Notes under the pieces: model-generated
What the model was told of the DNA's origin: nothing
Seen by the model: only the letters and a program-made list of their open reading frames with translations
Database searches by the model: none
Part shown: positions 1 through 6,745 of the stretch, in pieces
How positions within the stretch are numbered: position 1 is the stretch's first letter
Layout of the letters: each line of letters opens with the position of its first letter
NCBI GenBank assembly: GCA_946482585.1
Contig: CAMLSI010000284.1
Span: 1-6,983, forward strand
Source: an uncultured Lysobacteraceae bacterium
GTDB lineage: Bacteria > Pseudomonadota > Gammaproteobacteria > Xanthomonadales > Rhodanobacteraceae
DNA length: 6,983 nt
Direction of reading: 5' to 3'
Position numbers and translations under genes: made by a program

Positions 1-3
1 GGA

Positions 4-1248
4 TCACGGACAGGGCGGATTGCCGACGATGATCTGCCGCGGCGCCGCGTCATGCCAGAACTCGCCCAGCAGATCGCGATAGGTGCTGCCGACCGGACCT
101 GCGTTGAACCGATTGGTGGCGGTCAGCGTGTGATAGACCTCGCCGCTGCTGAACAGCCATGGGACCGCACTCAGCGCCTGCGTCATCGCGCAACGCCAGG
201 CCTTGCGTGCCGGGTCGTTCAGTACCGTCAGGCTCAGGCGCGTCGTCGCGACGCTGTCCAGCGTGCTGTTCTGCACCAGCACCTTGAGGCCGAGTCCGTC
301 GGGCATCGGCGACGTCAGGTATGCATAGTCCACCGACAGAAACGTGCACAGCGACGGATGCAGGCCGAGGGCATCGAGCTTGTCCTCGCAGAACGTGTCG
401 TAGGAGGCGCGCCAGAAGCGCCAGTTCTGCAGCGCGACTTTGTCGGCCGAGGTGACGTTGCTGTCGCCGATGTAGTGCTTGGGCACGTTCCATCCGTCGA
501 GCACGAATGCGCCGTCGAGGACGAAGCGCAAGCCATCCGCCGCGTGTGTGTTCGGCAGCAGCGTCGTCATCGCTGCGGCGTTCGCGGCGAGTCCGAATCC
601 GCCGGCCGAGGTGCCGACGAACAGTACGCGCTGGCTGCCGTCGTCACGCAGCCCGTGATCGCGCCGCAGCGACTCGATCGCCCGCTGTGCATTGGCCCGG
701 CCGGAGAAGTACCAGCCGCAGTCGTCTTCGTTCGTGCACTGCGGTGTCGCCGACGTGATGCGCCGTCGCGACGTCGCACCCGACCATTGATCGCTGGAAC
801 AGTAGTGCAACTGCACCAGATTGGCCGCATGGAAGTCCGGATTCACGTCGCTCCGCGGATTGAGCACGCCGCCGCGCGTGAACTGCGCCCAGAGGCCGTT
901 GCCCACGGGCGATGTCGTGGTCAGGCGCGCGCCGCGCTGGGCGCATGACAAGGTCAGGTCGTCGCAGCTGCCGCCGCCTTCGAACAGAATCACCCATTCG
1001 TTCGAGCCGGTCGGCGATGGCCGGAGTTCATAGCCCGCGGGCGTGCCGTCGTTGCAGCGTGCGTCGGACCAGCGTGGATCCACCTCGGCCGGCTTGATCG
1101 TCCGCCAGCAGTCGAGCTCGCCCGGCGTGCAGGGTTGCGGCGGCGCTTCCGCCTCTCCTCCAGCCTCGGCCCAGGCCGCGCGGGACCCACCCAGCGCGAC
1201 AGCCAGTGACAAACACAACCCTGCCAATCCCCATACGGTCGCTTTCAT
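4..1248 (-). CDS. Secreted pectin acetylesterase/Notum-family serine esterase
   Basis: The product is 414 aa, an exported alpha/beta-hydrolase-fold carboxylesterase of the pectin acetylesterase (PAE)/Notum family. Known members remove acetyl groups from pectin or an acyl group from a protein; the substrate here is unknown. Residues 1-27 look like a Sec signal peptide (KATVW, hydrophobic LAGLCLSLAVAL, then AWA|E). Seen motifs are FEGGGSC (89-95, oxyanion-hole region), YCSSDQWSGA (149-158, close to the Notum version of this motif) and GTSAGG (212-217), giving nucleophile Ser214. Likely acid and base are Asp331 (NSTLDS) and His373 (VYHTLT); their spacing fits the family. The predicted mature part has 12 cysteines, consistent with disulfides and an extracytoplasmic location. 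The start at 1248 is preferred over the in-frame ATG at 1254 because GAGGG (1255-1259) lies 6 nt upstream. The frame stays open to 1380, but without a signal peptide at its N-terminus. The gene follows the DUF952 gene on the same strand after 173 bp. The family is confident, the substrate is not. Confidence 0.88.
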   Translation of the reverse strand: MKATVWGLAGLCLSLAVALGGSRAAWAEAGGEAEAPPQPCTPGELDCWRTIKPAEVDPRWSDARCNDGTPAGYELRPSPTGSNEWVILFEGGGSCDDLTLSCAQRGARLTTTSPVGNGLWAQFTRGGVLNPRSDVNPDFHAANLVQLHYCSSDQWSGATSRRRITSATPQCTNEDDCGWYFSGRANAQRAIESLRRDHGLRDDGSQRVLFVGTSAGGFGLAANAAAMTTLLPNTHAADGLRFVLDGAFVLDGWNVPKHYIGDSNVTSADKVALQNWRFWRASYDTFCEDKLDALGLHPSLCTFLSVDYAYLTSPMPDGLGLKVLVQNSTLDSVATTRLSLTVLNDPARKAWRCAMTQALSAVPWLFSSGEVYHTLTATNRFNAGPVGSTYRDLLGEFWHDAAPRQIIVGNPPCP

Positions 1249-1254
1249 CGTCAT

Positions 1255-1259
1255 CCCTC
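1255..1259 (-). promoter_or_regulatory. Ribosome binding site deciding the esterase start
   Basis: GAGGG on the minus strand is 6 nt from the ATG at 1248 but directly abuts the alternative ATG at 1254. Spacing therefore favours 1248, which also begins a clean signal peptide (MKATVWGLAG). Confidence 0.6.
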
Positions 1260-1393
1260 GAAGGTCGCCCGCGCCCCAGCGGCGCGTGCGGCATCTCGCC
1301 AACGGGCCAGGAGCCAGCCGGTTGACCGACGGGTTCGTGCAGTGCGGCAGCCGTGTCGAAAAATGCCAACGCGTCCACAAAGTCTTCTATTGT

Positions 1394-1416
1394 CGGCCGG
1401 GCGAACGCCTCGGCCG
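1394..1416 (-). terminator. Hairpin just after the DUF952 stop
   Basis: CGGCCG (1394-1399) pairs with CGGCCG (1411-1416), and GGC (1400-1402) pairs with GCC (1407-1409). One T at 1410 is bulged and the loop is GAAC. It begins 5 nt after the DUF952 stop codon in the direction of transcription. No U-tract follows, so it may be an attenuating or RNA 3'-end structure rather than a classical intrinsic terminator. Confidence 0.35.
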
Positions 1417-1421
1417 GCGGA

Positions 1422-1766
1422 TCAATCCAGGGGCTCCGGGAAAACGTGATGGCCGTCGGCATCGAGCGGAAGCGGTCGGACCGAGCGCACGGATGTCATG
1501 GGCAGGGGGCCGTAGAGATGCGGGAACAGATCGCCGCCGCGCGAAGGCTCGTACTTCAGCGCGTCTCCGAGACTGGCGGCATCGACGGCGACGAGGACCA
1601 GGTCGGCTTGGCCAATGAAATGCAGCTGCGCGGTACGGCGTACTTGCGAGGACGTGGACAGATGGATGAATCCGTCGCGCGCGTCGATTCCGCTGCCGGT
1701 GAACACACCGTTTCGCTCGGCCGCCATCCAGCGGTCGGCGGCAACGATCTTGTAGACGGAAGGCAT
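1422..1766 (-). CDS. DUF952 domain-containing protein
   Basis: The product is 114 aa, essentially one DUF952 domain with no signal peptide or membrane segment, so it is probably cytoplasmic. Typical family features seen are an N-terminal YKIV (5-8), a GVFTGSGIDARDGFIHLST-like block, a QADLVLVAVDA strand and the LKYEPSRGGDLFPHLYGPLP block. The family has no firmly established biochemical role that I can name, so no function is assigned. The start at 1766 is supported by GGAGAAG (1774-1780), 7 nt upstream, and by the domain beginning at residue 4; longer in-frame extensions lack family character. The gene is upstream of, and on the same strand as, the esterase, with 173 bp and a hairpin between them. 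It is divergent from the beta-helix gene. An operon with the esterase is possible but not indicated by tight spacing. Confidence 0.85.
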   Translation of the reverse strand: MPSVYKIVAADRWMAAERNGVFTGSGIDARDGFIHLSTSSQVRRTAQLHFIGQADLVLVAVDAASLGDALKYEPSRGGDLFPHLYGPLPMTSVRSVRPLPLDADGHHVFPEPLD

Positions 1767-1919
1767 TGCGGGGCTTCTCCTGACGAAGATCTGCAAAAAA
1801 TAAAGAGAGTGCCAGATCGGCCGTTGGGCCGCCCTTCCGCTACGTCCATCGCCGCGCGATTGCGAGACGGTTTGGCTGCGGGCTAGCGTGCGCTCCGCCG
1901 TCAACGACAAGGATTTCGC

Positions 1920-3197
1920 ATGAACCGCGTGCACGTGTTCGTCCTTCGATGCATGTTCGGCATGCTACCGGGAGTGCTGTTCGGTCAGGTGCCGATCGAC
2001 GGAGTCTTCCAGGATGGCTTCGAGCCGGCGGGCCTGTTCTTCAGCGACTGTCAGGCCGGTGCAGCGCCGGGATGCGTGGTGGGGAACAACGCCAGCGCGG
2101 GCACGATCGCAGCACCGAAGCGCGATCTGTCGGGCATCGCCCTCAATAGTCTGCCTGCCGGCACCCGCCTGCGCTTCGCCCGCGGCGGTGCCTGGAACTG
2201 GACCAACCTGCGCTTGGAAAATCCCCTCGCCAGCGCAGCCCATCCGCTGAGTTTCGAAGCCTACGGCCAGGGGCCGCGGCCGCTGTTCAATGCACCGAAC
2301 ATCGGCAGCGGCGCCATCGATTTCGGCGACTACAACAACACCAGCAACGACGGCGGCTATGTCTTCCGCGGCCTGAAGTTCGACGGGCAGGGATCGAGCG
2401 CCCATGCGTTCTTCCTGATCCACAACCTTCACCACGTCACCATCGACGACTGCGAACTCACCGGGTTCTACATCGCCATCCACGCGCAGGCGCGCGCGCC
2501 GCATGGCTTGCGCAACATCGTGATACGCAACAACCAGATCGTGCGCAACAGCGGCATGGGAATCCTGGGCCAGCTTCGCGATTCGCTGATCGAAGGCAAC
2601 ACGTTCGGGGCCAACAACGCTGGCGGATCCGGTTTCGATCACGGCACCTATCTGTCCGGCGACGACGGCGTCAGCGGCATGAACGTGACCCTGCGCAACA
2701 ACCGCTACCTCCGCAACTCGGTGGTGAACGGCGTCTGCACCGGCGGCAACATGACGTTCCACGGCCAGATGGACGGCGTTCTGATCGAGGGCAACGTCAT
2801 CGAACAGGACGCCGCCGCCGAGGGCTGCTGGCTGATGTCGATCACACAGGGACGCAGCACGCCGGAGTGGTTCCGAAACTTCATCGTGCGCGGCAACACG
2901 CTCATCAACGGCGGCAACACGGTCATCGCGGTGCAGTCGGCGCCCGGAATCCTGATCGAGGACAATCGCATCATCAACACACAGGTCGCATTCCAGACCG
3001 GCATCGGCGTCGGCAGCACCGAGTACCTGAACGGCGACGTGCCGGACGGCAACGCGGTCGTCCGCAACAACATCGGCTGCTATCCGACTCCCGGTCACCA
3101 GAGCACGCTGGTGCGGGTGATCGCGCCCGACTCCACGGTGACCAACAACGTCAGCTATTCCGGCGCGGCCGGCGTCGCGGGACCTTGCCTACGCTGA
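1920..3197 (+). CDS. Exported right-handed parallel beta-helix repeat protein
   Basis: The product is 425 aa. Residues 1-22 form a plausible signal peptide (Arg3, hydrophobic VFVLRCMFGMLPGVLF, cut near LFG|Q). GVFQDGFEP (28-36) follows, a motif style I associate with exported Xanthomonadales proteins. From about 145 the chain carries beta-helix coils of the type hydrophobic-x-hydrophobic-x-x-N-x: VTIDDCEL (173-180), IVIRNNQIVRN (200-210), SLIEGNTFGAN (222-232), VTLRNNRYLRN (256-266), VLIEGNVIEQD (287-297), FIVRGNTLIN (321-330), ILIEDNRIINT (344-354) and AVVRNNIGC (379-387). This is the ladder typical of pectate-lyase-like and other polysaccharide-acting beta-helices. No lyase or hydrolase catalytic signature is certain; D239/H241 and D248/D249 in FDHGTYLSGDDG are candidate acidic/histidine residues. 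The start is supported by AAGGA (1909-1913), 6 nt upstream. It is divergent from DUF952. It could be an enzyme on acidic glycans or a structural/adhesive surface protein. Confidence 0.85.
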   Translation: MNRVHVFVLRCMFGMLPGVLFGQVPIDGVFQDGFEPAGLFFSDCQAGAAPGCVVGNNASAGTIAAPKRDLSGIALNSLPAGTRLRFARGGAWNWTNLRLENPLASAAHPLSFEAYGQGPRPLFNAPNIGSGAIDFGDYNNTSNDGGYVFRGLKFDGQGSSAHAFFLIHNLHHVTIDDCELTGFYIAIHAQARAPHGLRNIVIRNNQIVRNSGMGILGQLRDSLIEGNTFGANNAGGSGFDHGTYLSGDDGVSGMNVTLRNNRYLRNSVVNGVCTGGNMTFHGQMDGVLIEGNVIEQDAAAEGCWLMSITQGRSTPEWFRNFIVRGNTLINGGNTVIAVQSAPGILIEDNRIINTQVAFQTGIGVGSTEYLNGDVPDGNAVVRNNIGCYPTPGHQSTLVRVIAPDSTVTNNVSYSGAAGVAGPCLR

Positions 3198-3565
3198 CGC
3201 CTCTTGCCGAGTCGCCGGGAGGCGGTCATCGATGTGATTCCGCTCGGAGAGTCAAAAAAAACGCGCGGATAAAACCGATCGACCGAAATGTCGATTTCCG
3301 AAGAGACGGTCACGGTGGAACGGCAGCGCACCGCCGACCGCGCCGGGTTGGATGCCCACATTTCCACTTTGAATCGATAGCGCTTGTCGCCGGCCATCAG
3401 CGTCAATGGCGAGCACTCGCGCGGCGTTCGGCCTTTGCCGCGCATGGCCATCGTTCCATCGCGAAACGACAGGTGCTGCATTTCGTGGGACCGGGGTTGA
3501 AGAAGGGAAGATGCGGACGAAGCCGTCGACCTCGACCGTCGTCACCTTCTGGCCGATCCGAGTCG
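3155..3565 (-). pseudogene. Possible frameshifted remnant of an unknown gene
   Basis: Read on the minus strand from about 3565, one frame encodes TRIGQKVTTVEVDGFVRIFP with almost every third base G or C. Around 3495-3505 (a CCCTTCTTCAACCCC stretch) that bias stops in this frame and appears in a second frame. The second frame continues as HEMQHLSFRDGT, GDKRYRFKVEMWAS and STVTVSSEIDISVDRFYP down to an 8-T run (3254-3261), then to a stop at 3155-3157. The switch is what a single indel in a formerly continuous gene would leave. No ribosome binding site or domain is recognised, and the last about 20 codons look like read-through, partly antisense to the beta-helix gene end. The ORF starting at ATG 3481 could instead be a short hypothetical gene of 108 aa. 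Function unknown. Confidence 0.28.
3196..3227 (+). terminator. Weak hairpin overlapping the beta-helix gene stop
   Basis: CGCCTC (3198-3203) pairs with GAGGCG (3219-3224), extended by GA (3196-3197) with TC (3226-3227) across one bulged G. The loop is about 15 nt and no T-run follows on the plus strand. It is well placed to mark the 3' end, but it is weak. Confidence 0.25.
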
Positions 3566-3781
3566 CGTGAATAGTGTCCGGCTGGCTGAGGAGAGTTCGG
3601 CTCGCACTGCTGTCGGGTTGAGCCTTGCTGCGTCCTGATTGGCCCGCGAGGGGGATGACGCGTGAGCAGCATTTGAAGTCAGCCGCAGGTTTCGGAAAAG
3701 AGAATGGCGCGGCTCGAGGCTTGACGGCCAGGTAGTCAAGTGCAGCGCTGACGCCTGGCTCGCTCTGCTCGAGGGCGCGTA

Positions 3782-3804
3782 GGAAAGTGGGTGTCCCCGT
3801 TTCG
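3782..3804 (+). repeat. Short dispersed repeat, copy 1 (GTGGGTGTCCC type)
   Basis: GGAAAGTGGGTGTCCCCGTT is seen here. Its AAAGTGGGTGTCCC core (3784-3797) recurs exactly at 6902-6915, and a diverged version lies 65 bp downstream. An 8-nt direct repeat GTTTCGCT follows (3799-3806 and 3811-3818). Finding it twice exactly in intergenic or decayed DNA suggests a dispersed repeat family rather than chance. Confidence 0.5.
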
Positions 3805-3844
3805 CTCGCCGTTTCGCTGCCACCTAGCGGCACGGCTCGACTTC

Positions 3845-3869
3845 CAGAAAGGTGGATGTCCCCGGCTTG
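3845..3869 (+). repeat. Short dispersed repeat, diverged copy 2
   Basis: GAAAGGTGGATGTCCCCGG resembles copy 1 with a G insertion/substitution and a G-to-A change in the core. It sits in the same orientation 65 bp further on, about 35 bp from the histidine kinase stop codon. Its homology to copy 1 is likely but not certain. Confidence 0.35.
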
Positions 3870-3904
3870 CGCCCGACCGGCGAAATGGATCTCCTCGACT
3901 GGAC

Positions 3905-5389
3905 TCAACGCTCCAACGCAGCGATCGCCCTACGGAGTCCCTCGACGGTCACCGGTTTTGCCATATGGACGTCGCAGCCGGCCTCGATCGCACGGCGCTC
4001 GTCGGCATCGGCCGAATAGCCCGTTACCGCCGCTACTACGACACCGTCGAGATCGAGGTCGCGGCGGATCTCGCGCACCACGCTGTAGCCGTCCATGCCG
4101 GGCAAGCCGATGTCGAGCAGGATCACGTCCGGCAGAAGTTCCCGCGCACGTTCGAGGCCGGATTCGCCGTCATAGGCCACCGAGCACGAATAGCCCTCCA
4201 GATCGAGCATGGTCTTCAGCGTCATCGCCGCATCGCGGTTGTCGTCGATGATGAGCACCGTCACCGCATCCACGCCGTCCCGCACTTCGCCGCGGAACAG
4301 CGGCAGCGTCACCGTGAACGTGCTCCCGCAGCCGCGTCCGGCGCTCTCGGCGGTGATGCGGCCATGGTGCATCTCGACGAGTTGCTTGGAGATCGCCAGG
4401 CCGAGCCCCAGGCCGCCCTCCGACCGGTCGAGCGCGCGCTTGTCCTGCGTGAACAGGTCGAAGATCCGCGGCAGCAGATCCGGCGGCACGCCGACCCCGG
4501 TATCGCTGATGCTGATCCGTGCCTGGCCTTCGGGCACGTCCATCCGGACCTTGATCGTGCCGCCGGTCGGCGTGTATTTGCAGGCGTTGCTGAGCAAGTT
4601 CGTCAGCACCTGCATCAGCCGCGTGCGATCGCCGCGCACCACGGGGTCGCCCTCGCAGGCGATCTCGATCCGATGTTGCTTGTCCGCAATGGCCGGACGC
4701 ACTGTTTCCACGGCCCCCTCGAGGACAGGCTGCAGCCGTATCCGGCGGCGGTCCAGCCGCACCAGTCCGCGGGAGATCCGGCTCACGTCGAGCAGATCGT
4801 CGACGAGCTTGCTCATATGCCGGGACTGACGATCGATCACGTCCCAGGCCCAGGCGGCCGTCGCCGGTTCGGTGTTGCGGTGCCGGACGACCGCGACGGC
4901 GTTGCGAATCGGCGCGAGGGGATTGCGCAGCTCATGCGCGAGCATCGCCACGAATTCGCCCATCACCTGTGCGTCGGCCTCGAGCCGTTCGATACGCTGC
5001 CGTTCGGTGAGATCGCGCGTCACCTTCGCGAACCCGCGGAGCACGCCGCCGTCGTCGAACAGCGCGGTGATCACTACATTCGCCCAGAACTTCGACCCGT
5101 CCTTGCGGATTCGCCAGCCTTCGTCCTCGAAACGGCCCAGGCGCGTCGCCTCGGCCAGCTCGGTCTGCGGCCAGCCCGACCGGATCGCCTCCTCGGGATA
5201 GAAGCGCGAAAAATGGTGACCGATGATCTCGCTGGCCTTGTAGCCCTTGATGTGCTCGGCGCCGGTATTCCAGCTGACCACGATGCCGGCCGGATCGAGG
5301 CCGAAAATCGCGTAGTCCTTCACGCGGTCGACGAGCAGCCGAAACAGTTCGTCCCTCTCGCCGGCAGTGCCAGAAAAATTCATCGTCAT
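3905..5389 (-). CDS. Cytoplasmic PAS-containing hybrid sensor histidine kinase
   Basis: The product is 494 aa, a two-component hybrid kinase that autophosphorylates on His and passes phosphate to its own receiver. Domains in order are: PAS (about 18-130; YAIFGLDPAGIVVSWNTGAE, then the PAC-like RKDGSKFWANV and GFAKVTRDLTERQ); HisKA (about 143-208) with AHELRNPLAP and phospho-acceptor His152; HATPase (about 253-366) with N-box LLSNACKYTP (Asn268), G1 DTGVG (296-300) and G2 GGLGLGLA (325-332); and receiver (about 377-492) with acidic pair Asp382/Asp383, phospho-acceptor Asp426 (LLDIGLPGMDGY), Thr456 and Lys478 (MAKPV). All key residues are present, so it should be active. No transmembrane segment or signal peptide is visible, so it senses an internal cue through PAS, ligand unknown. 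No output domain follows the receiver and no response regulator is adjacent. The start is ATG 5389, or ATG 5383 two codons later; neither has a clear ribosome binding site. It is divergent from the RMD1-family gene. Confidence 0.95.
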   Translation of the reverse strand: MTMNFSGTAGERDELFRLLVDRVKDYAIFGLDPAGIVVSWNTGAEHIKGYKASEIIGHHFSRFYPEEAIRSGWPQTELAEATRLGRFEDEGWRIRKDGSKFWANVVITALFDDGGVLRGFAKVTRDLTERQRIERLEADAQVMGEFVAMLAHELRNPLAPIRNAVAVVRHRNTEPATAAWAWDVIDRQSRHMSKLVDDLLDVSRISRGLVRLDRRRIRLQPVLEGAVETVRPAIADKQHRIEIACEGDPVVRGDRTRLMQVLTNLLSNACKYTPTGGTIKVRMDVPEGQARISISDTGVGVPPDLLPRIFDLFTQDKRALDRSEGGLGLGLAISKQLVEMHHGRITAESAGRGCGSTFTVTLPLFRGEVRDGVDAVTVLIIDDNRDAAMTLKTMLDLEGYSCSVAYDGESGLERARELLPDVILLDIGLPGMDGYSVVREIRRDLDLDGVVVAAVTGYSADADERRAIEAGCDVHMAKPVTVEGLRRAIAALER

Positions 5390-5502
5390 CGTCCAGGTGC
5401 CCGCTTGGCCACCCTCACTACCTACGACTTACGCCGTCCGGAAAAGGTGAAGAGAATGTCGTGGCCGCCTGCGGCGGGTGCGCCGGTAGTAGAACGGTCG
5501 AA

Positions 5503-5536
5503 GCCGATCGGCACCGCGCGGACGCGCCCGATCGGG
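5503..5536. promoter_or_regulatory. Paired palindromes in the kinase/RMD1 divergent region
   Basis: Two perfect 10-bp palindromes, GCCGATCGGC (5503-5512) and CCCGATCGGG (5527-5536), share the core CCGATCGG. Their centres are 24 bp apart, near two helical turns. They sit 74 bp upstream of the RMD1-family start and about 115 bp upstream of the kinase start. This could be a tandem operator for a dimeric regulator of either gene. GC-rich DNA makes such palindromes more likely by chance, and I cannot identify -35/-10 boxes with confidence. Confidence 0.3.
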
Positions 5537-5609
5537 TGAAAGACATCGGGAGGATGATGTCAGCCGTGTCGCCAGCCGCGCCGCGGCAGGCGCTCAAGAG
5601 GAGGCAAGC

Positions 5610-6725
5610 ATGTCCACCGTGACCATCCGAACAGGCGAAATCGTGGCGACGCGGCTGTTCGATGTTTCCTATGCGATCGACCTTGGCAGCGCCGAAGCGC
5701 TATGGGCGAAGCATGTCGGCGTTGCCGGCAGCCGTGGCCGCCTGAACACGGCCGCACCCAAGGCGGTGTCGTTCAACGTCCCGCCGCTAGAAGTGCCCCT
5801 CGGAGAATCGGCGATCGAGTTGGCCGGCCGCGCCACGCCAGCCGTGCTCAGCGCAAGGCTCTACGACTTCGGCGTCGTCGCCTTGTCGGCGCGCGTTTTC
5901 GTCGGCGAACTGACCTGGACCGATTTCTCCGCGCGCTGCAACGCGCTCGACGCGGCCATCGGCCCGTCATCCGGGACGGCGTTGTGGACGAACCTGCTCG
6001 ACCAGGTGCGCGACATCATCGCTCCGGCGCTCGAACGTCCCGGTCCGTCGCTGTTGCAGGAGGACTACCTGCTCTGTGTCGTACACACGCTGGCGCAACC
6101 GCTGAGCGGTGCCGAGCTTCGCCACTGCGTGGATCTGGTCGCGCTGCTATCGGGCGAGTCGCGGCCGCTGTCGGACGATGCCTCACGCGACATTCTCCGG
6201 CGCAGCTTTTCCTACTACACCGACGATCTCGTCGTGCTGACCTGGGATCGCGCCTTCATCTATGAGCCGCGCGGCGACTCCGACGTCATCGACGTCATCG
6301 AAATCGCGAATGCGCAGCTCGTCGAGTTCCGCTACTACGACGAGTTGCTCGACGACGAACTGCCGCTGATGTACGACCGCGTGGAAAGGGCGCGCGGCGC
6401 CACATCGCTGCTCGCCTCGCGCCGGTTCGCCCATCTGGCGCGCCGCCTGTACACGATGGTGGCCGAAGTCACCGAACTCACCGAAAAGGTCGACAACGCG
6501 CTGCAGGTGACCGAGGACGTCTACCTGGCGCGTGTCTACAGCGCCGCACTCGAACTGTTCCGCGTACCGAGCGTCAGCGCTGCCGTCGACCGCAAGCTCG
6601 CCATCATCCGCGACACCTATTCGGCGCTGTACGAAGAAGCGTCGAGTCGACGCGCCGAAGTGCTCGAGATCGCGATCACCCTGCTGATTGCGCTGGAAAT
6701 CGGCATCGTACTGTTCCGGCACTAG
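5610..6725 (+). CDS. RMD1/DUF155-family C-terminal-anchored membrane protein
   Basis: The product is 371 aa. It matches the RMD1 (DUF155, YagE-type) family: an N-terminal strand-rich half with LYDFGVVAL (84-92), then the signature block SFSYYTDDLVVLTWDRAFIYEP (199-220) and DVIDVIEIANAQLVEFRYYDELLDDELP (225-252). A charged helical stretch (about 255-350) follows, then a single C-terminal membrane segment (351-369, VLEIAITLLIALEIGIVLF) ending FRH. The yeast and mitochondrial relatives are implicated in organelle and meiotic nuclear division or translation support. The bacterial role is not established, so no function is assigned. The topology is probably a large cytoplasmic domain with a tail anchor. 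The start is certain, with AGGAGG (5599-5604) 5 nt upstream of the ATG. It is a single gene, divergent from the histidine kinase, with strong hairpins after its stop. A small tandem 9-nt repeat encodes DVIDVI (225-230). Confidence 0.9.
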   Translation: MSTVTIRTGEIVATRLFDVSYAIDLGSAEALWAKHVGVAGSRGRLNTAAPKAVSFNVPPLEVPLGESAIELAGRATPAVLSARLYDFGVVALSARVFVGELTWTDFSARCNALDAAIGPSSGTALWTNLLDQVRDIIAPALERPGPSLLQEDYLLCVVHTLAQPLSGAELRHCVDLVALLSGESRPLSDDASRDILRRSFSYYTDDLVVLTWDRAFIYEPRGDSDVIDVIEIANAQLVEFRYYDELLDDELPLMYDRVERARGATSLLASRRFAHLARRLYTMVAEVTELTEKVDNALQVTEDVYLARVYSAALELFRVPSVSAAVDRKLAIIRDTYSALYEEASSRRAEVLEIAITLLIALEIGIVLFRH

Positions 6726-6745
6726 TGCCGGCGGCACACGTCCCG

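Larger units (their letters stand above)
3198..3904. other. 707-bp gap with no convincing intact gene
   Basis: The gap lies between the convergent ends of the beta-helix gene (plus) and the histidine kinase (minus). Several open frames cross it, but none has a ribosome binding site, a recognisable domain and coherent codon use along its whole length. A 218-aa minus-strand frame (3252-3908) and a 108-aa minus-strand frame (3155-3481) appear to share one decayed coding stretch, listed separately. The middle (about 3570-3780) is visibly less G/C-biased than the flanking genes and holds nothing I recognise. The right end holds two copies of a short repeat. The picture is of degenerated accessory DNA. 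Confidence 0.5.

Noticed and set aside
1270..1286. CGCGCC/GGCGCG hairpin upstream of the esterase
   Set aside because: A 6-bp GC stem is expected often in such GC-rich DNA and has no further supporting signal.
1028..1462. 144-aa minus-strand frame with a protein-like start (PPAEAFARPTIEDFVDALAFF)
   Set aside because: It overlaps both the DUF952 3' end and the esterase signal-peptide region in another frame, loses coherence after about 50 residues, and has no supported ribosome binding site.
1795..1825. Sigma-54-like promoter upstream of DUF952 (TGGCAC and TTGC on the minus strand)
   Set aside because: The spacing between the GG and GC elements is clearly longer than the roughly 10 bp required.
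1965..3098. 377-aa minus-strand open frame antisense to the beta-helix gene
   Set aside because: The Val/Ala/Asp-rich composition mirrors the Asn/Ile-rich beta-helix codons. It has no start signal or family features.
3254..3295. Minus-strand intrinsic terminator (hairpin 3278-3295, then the 8-T run)
   Set aside because: The 6-bp stem is separated from the T-run by 16 nt, too far for a normal intrinsic terminator, and no intact minus-strand gene ends there.
3252..3908. 218-aa minus-strand frame taken as one intact gene downstream of the kinase
   Set aside because: It runs through both repeat copies and low-bias DNA, shows coding-like codon use only in a short part, and ends at the 8-T run. 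The remnant interpretation fits better.
3791..5539. 582-aa plus-strand open frame antisense to the histidine kinase
   Set aside because: It is mostly the shadow of the kinase gene. Its residues are rich in Arg/His/Ala with no domain, as expected for antisense of GC-rich coding DNA.
6281..6299. Tandem 9-nt repeat CGACGTCAT within the RMD1-family gene
   Set aside because: It encodes DVIDVI inside the conserved family block and needs no explanation beyond codon choice.
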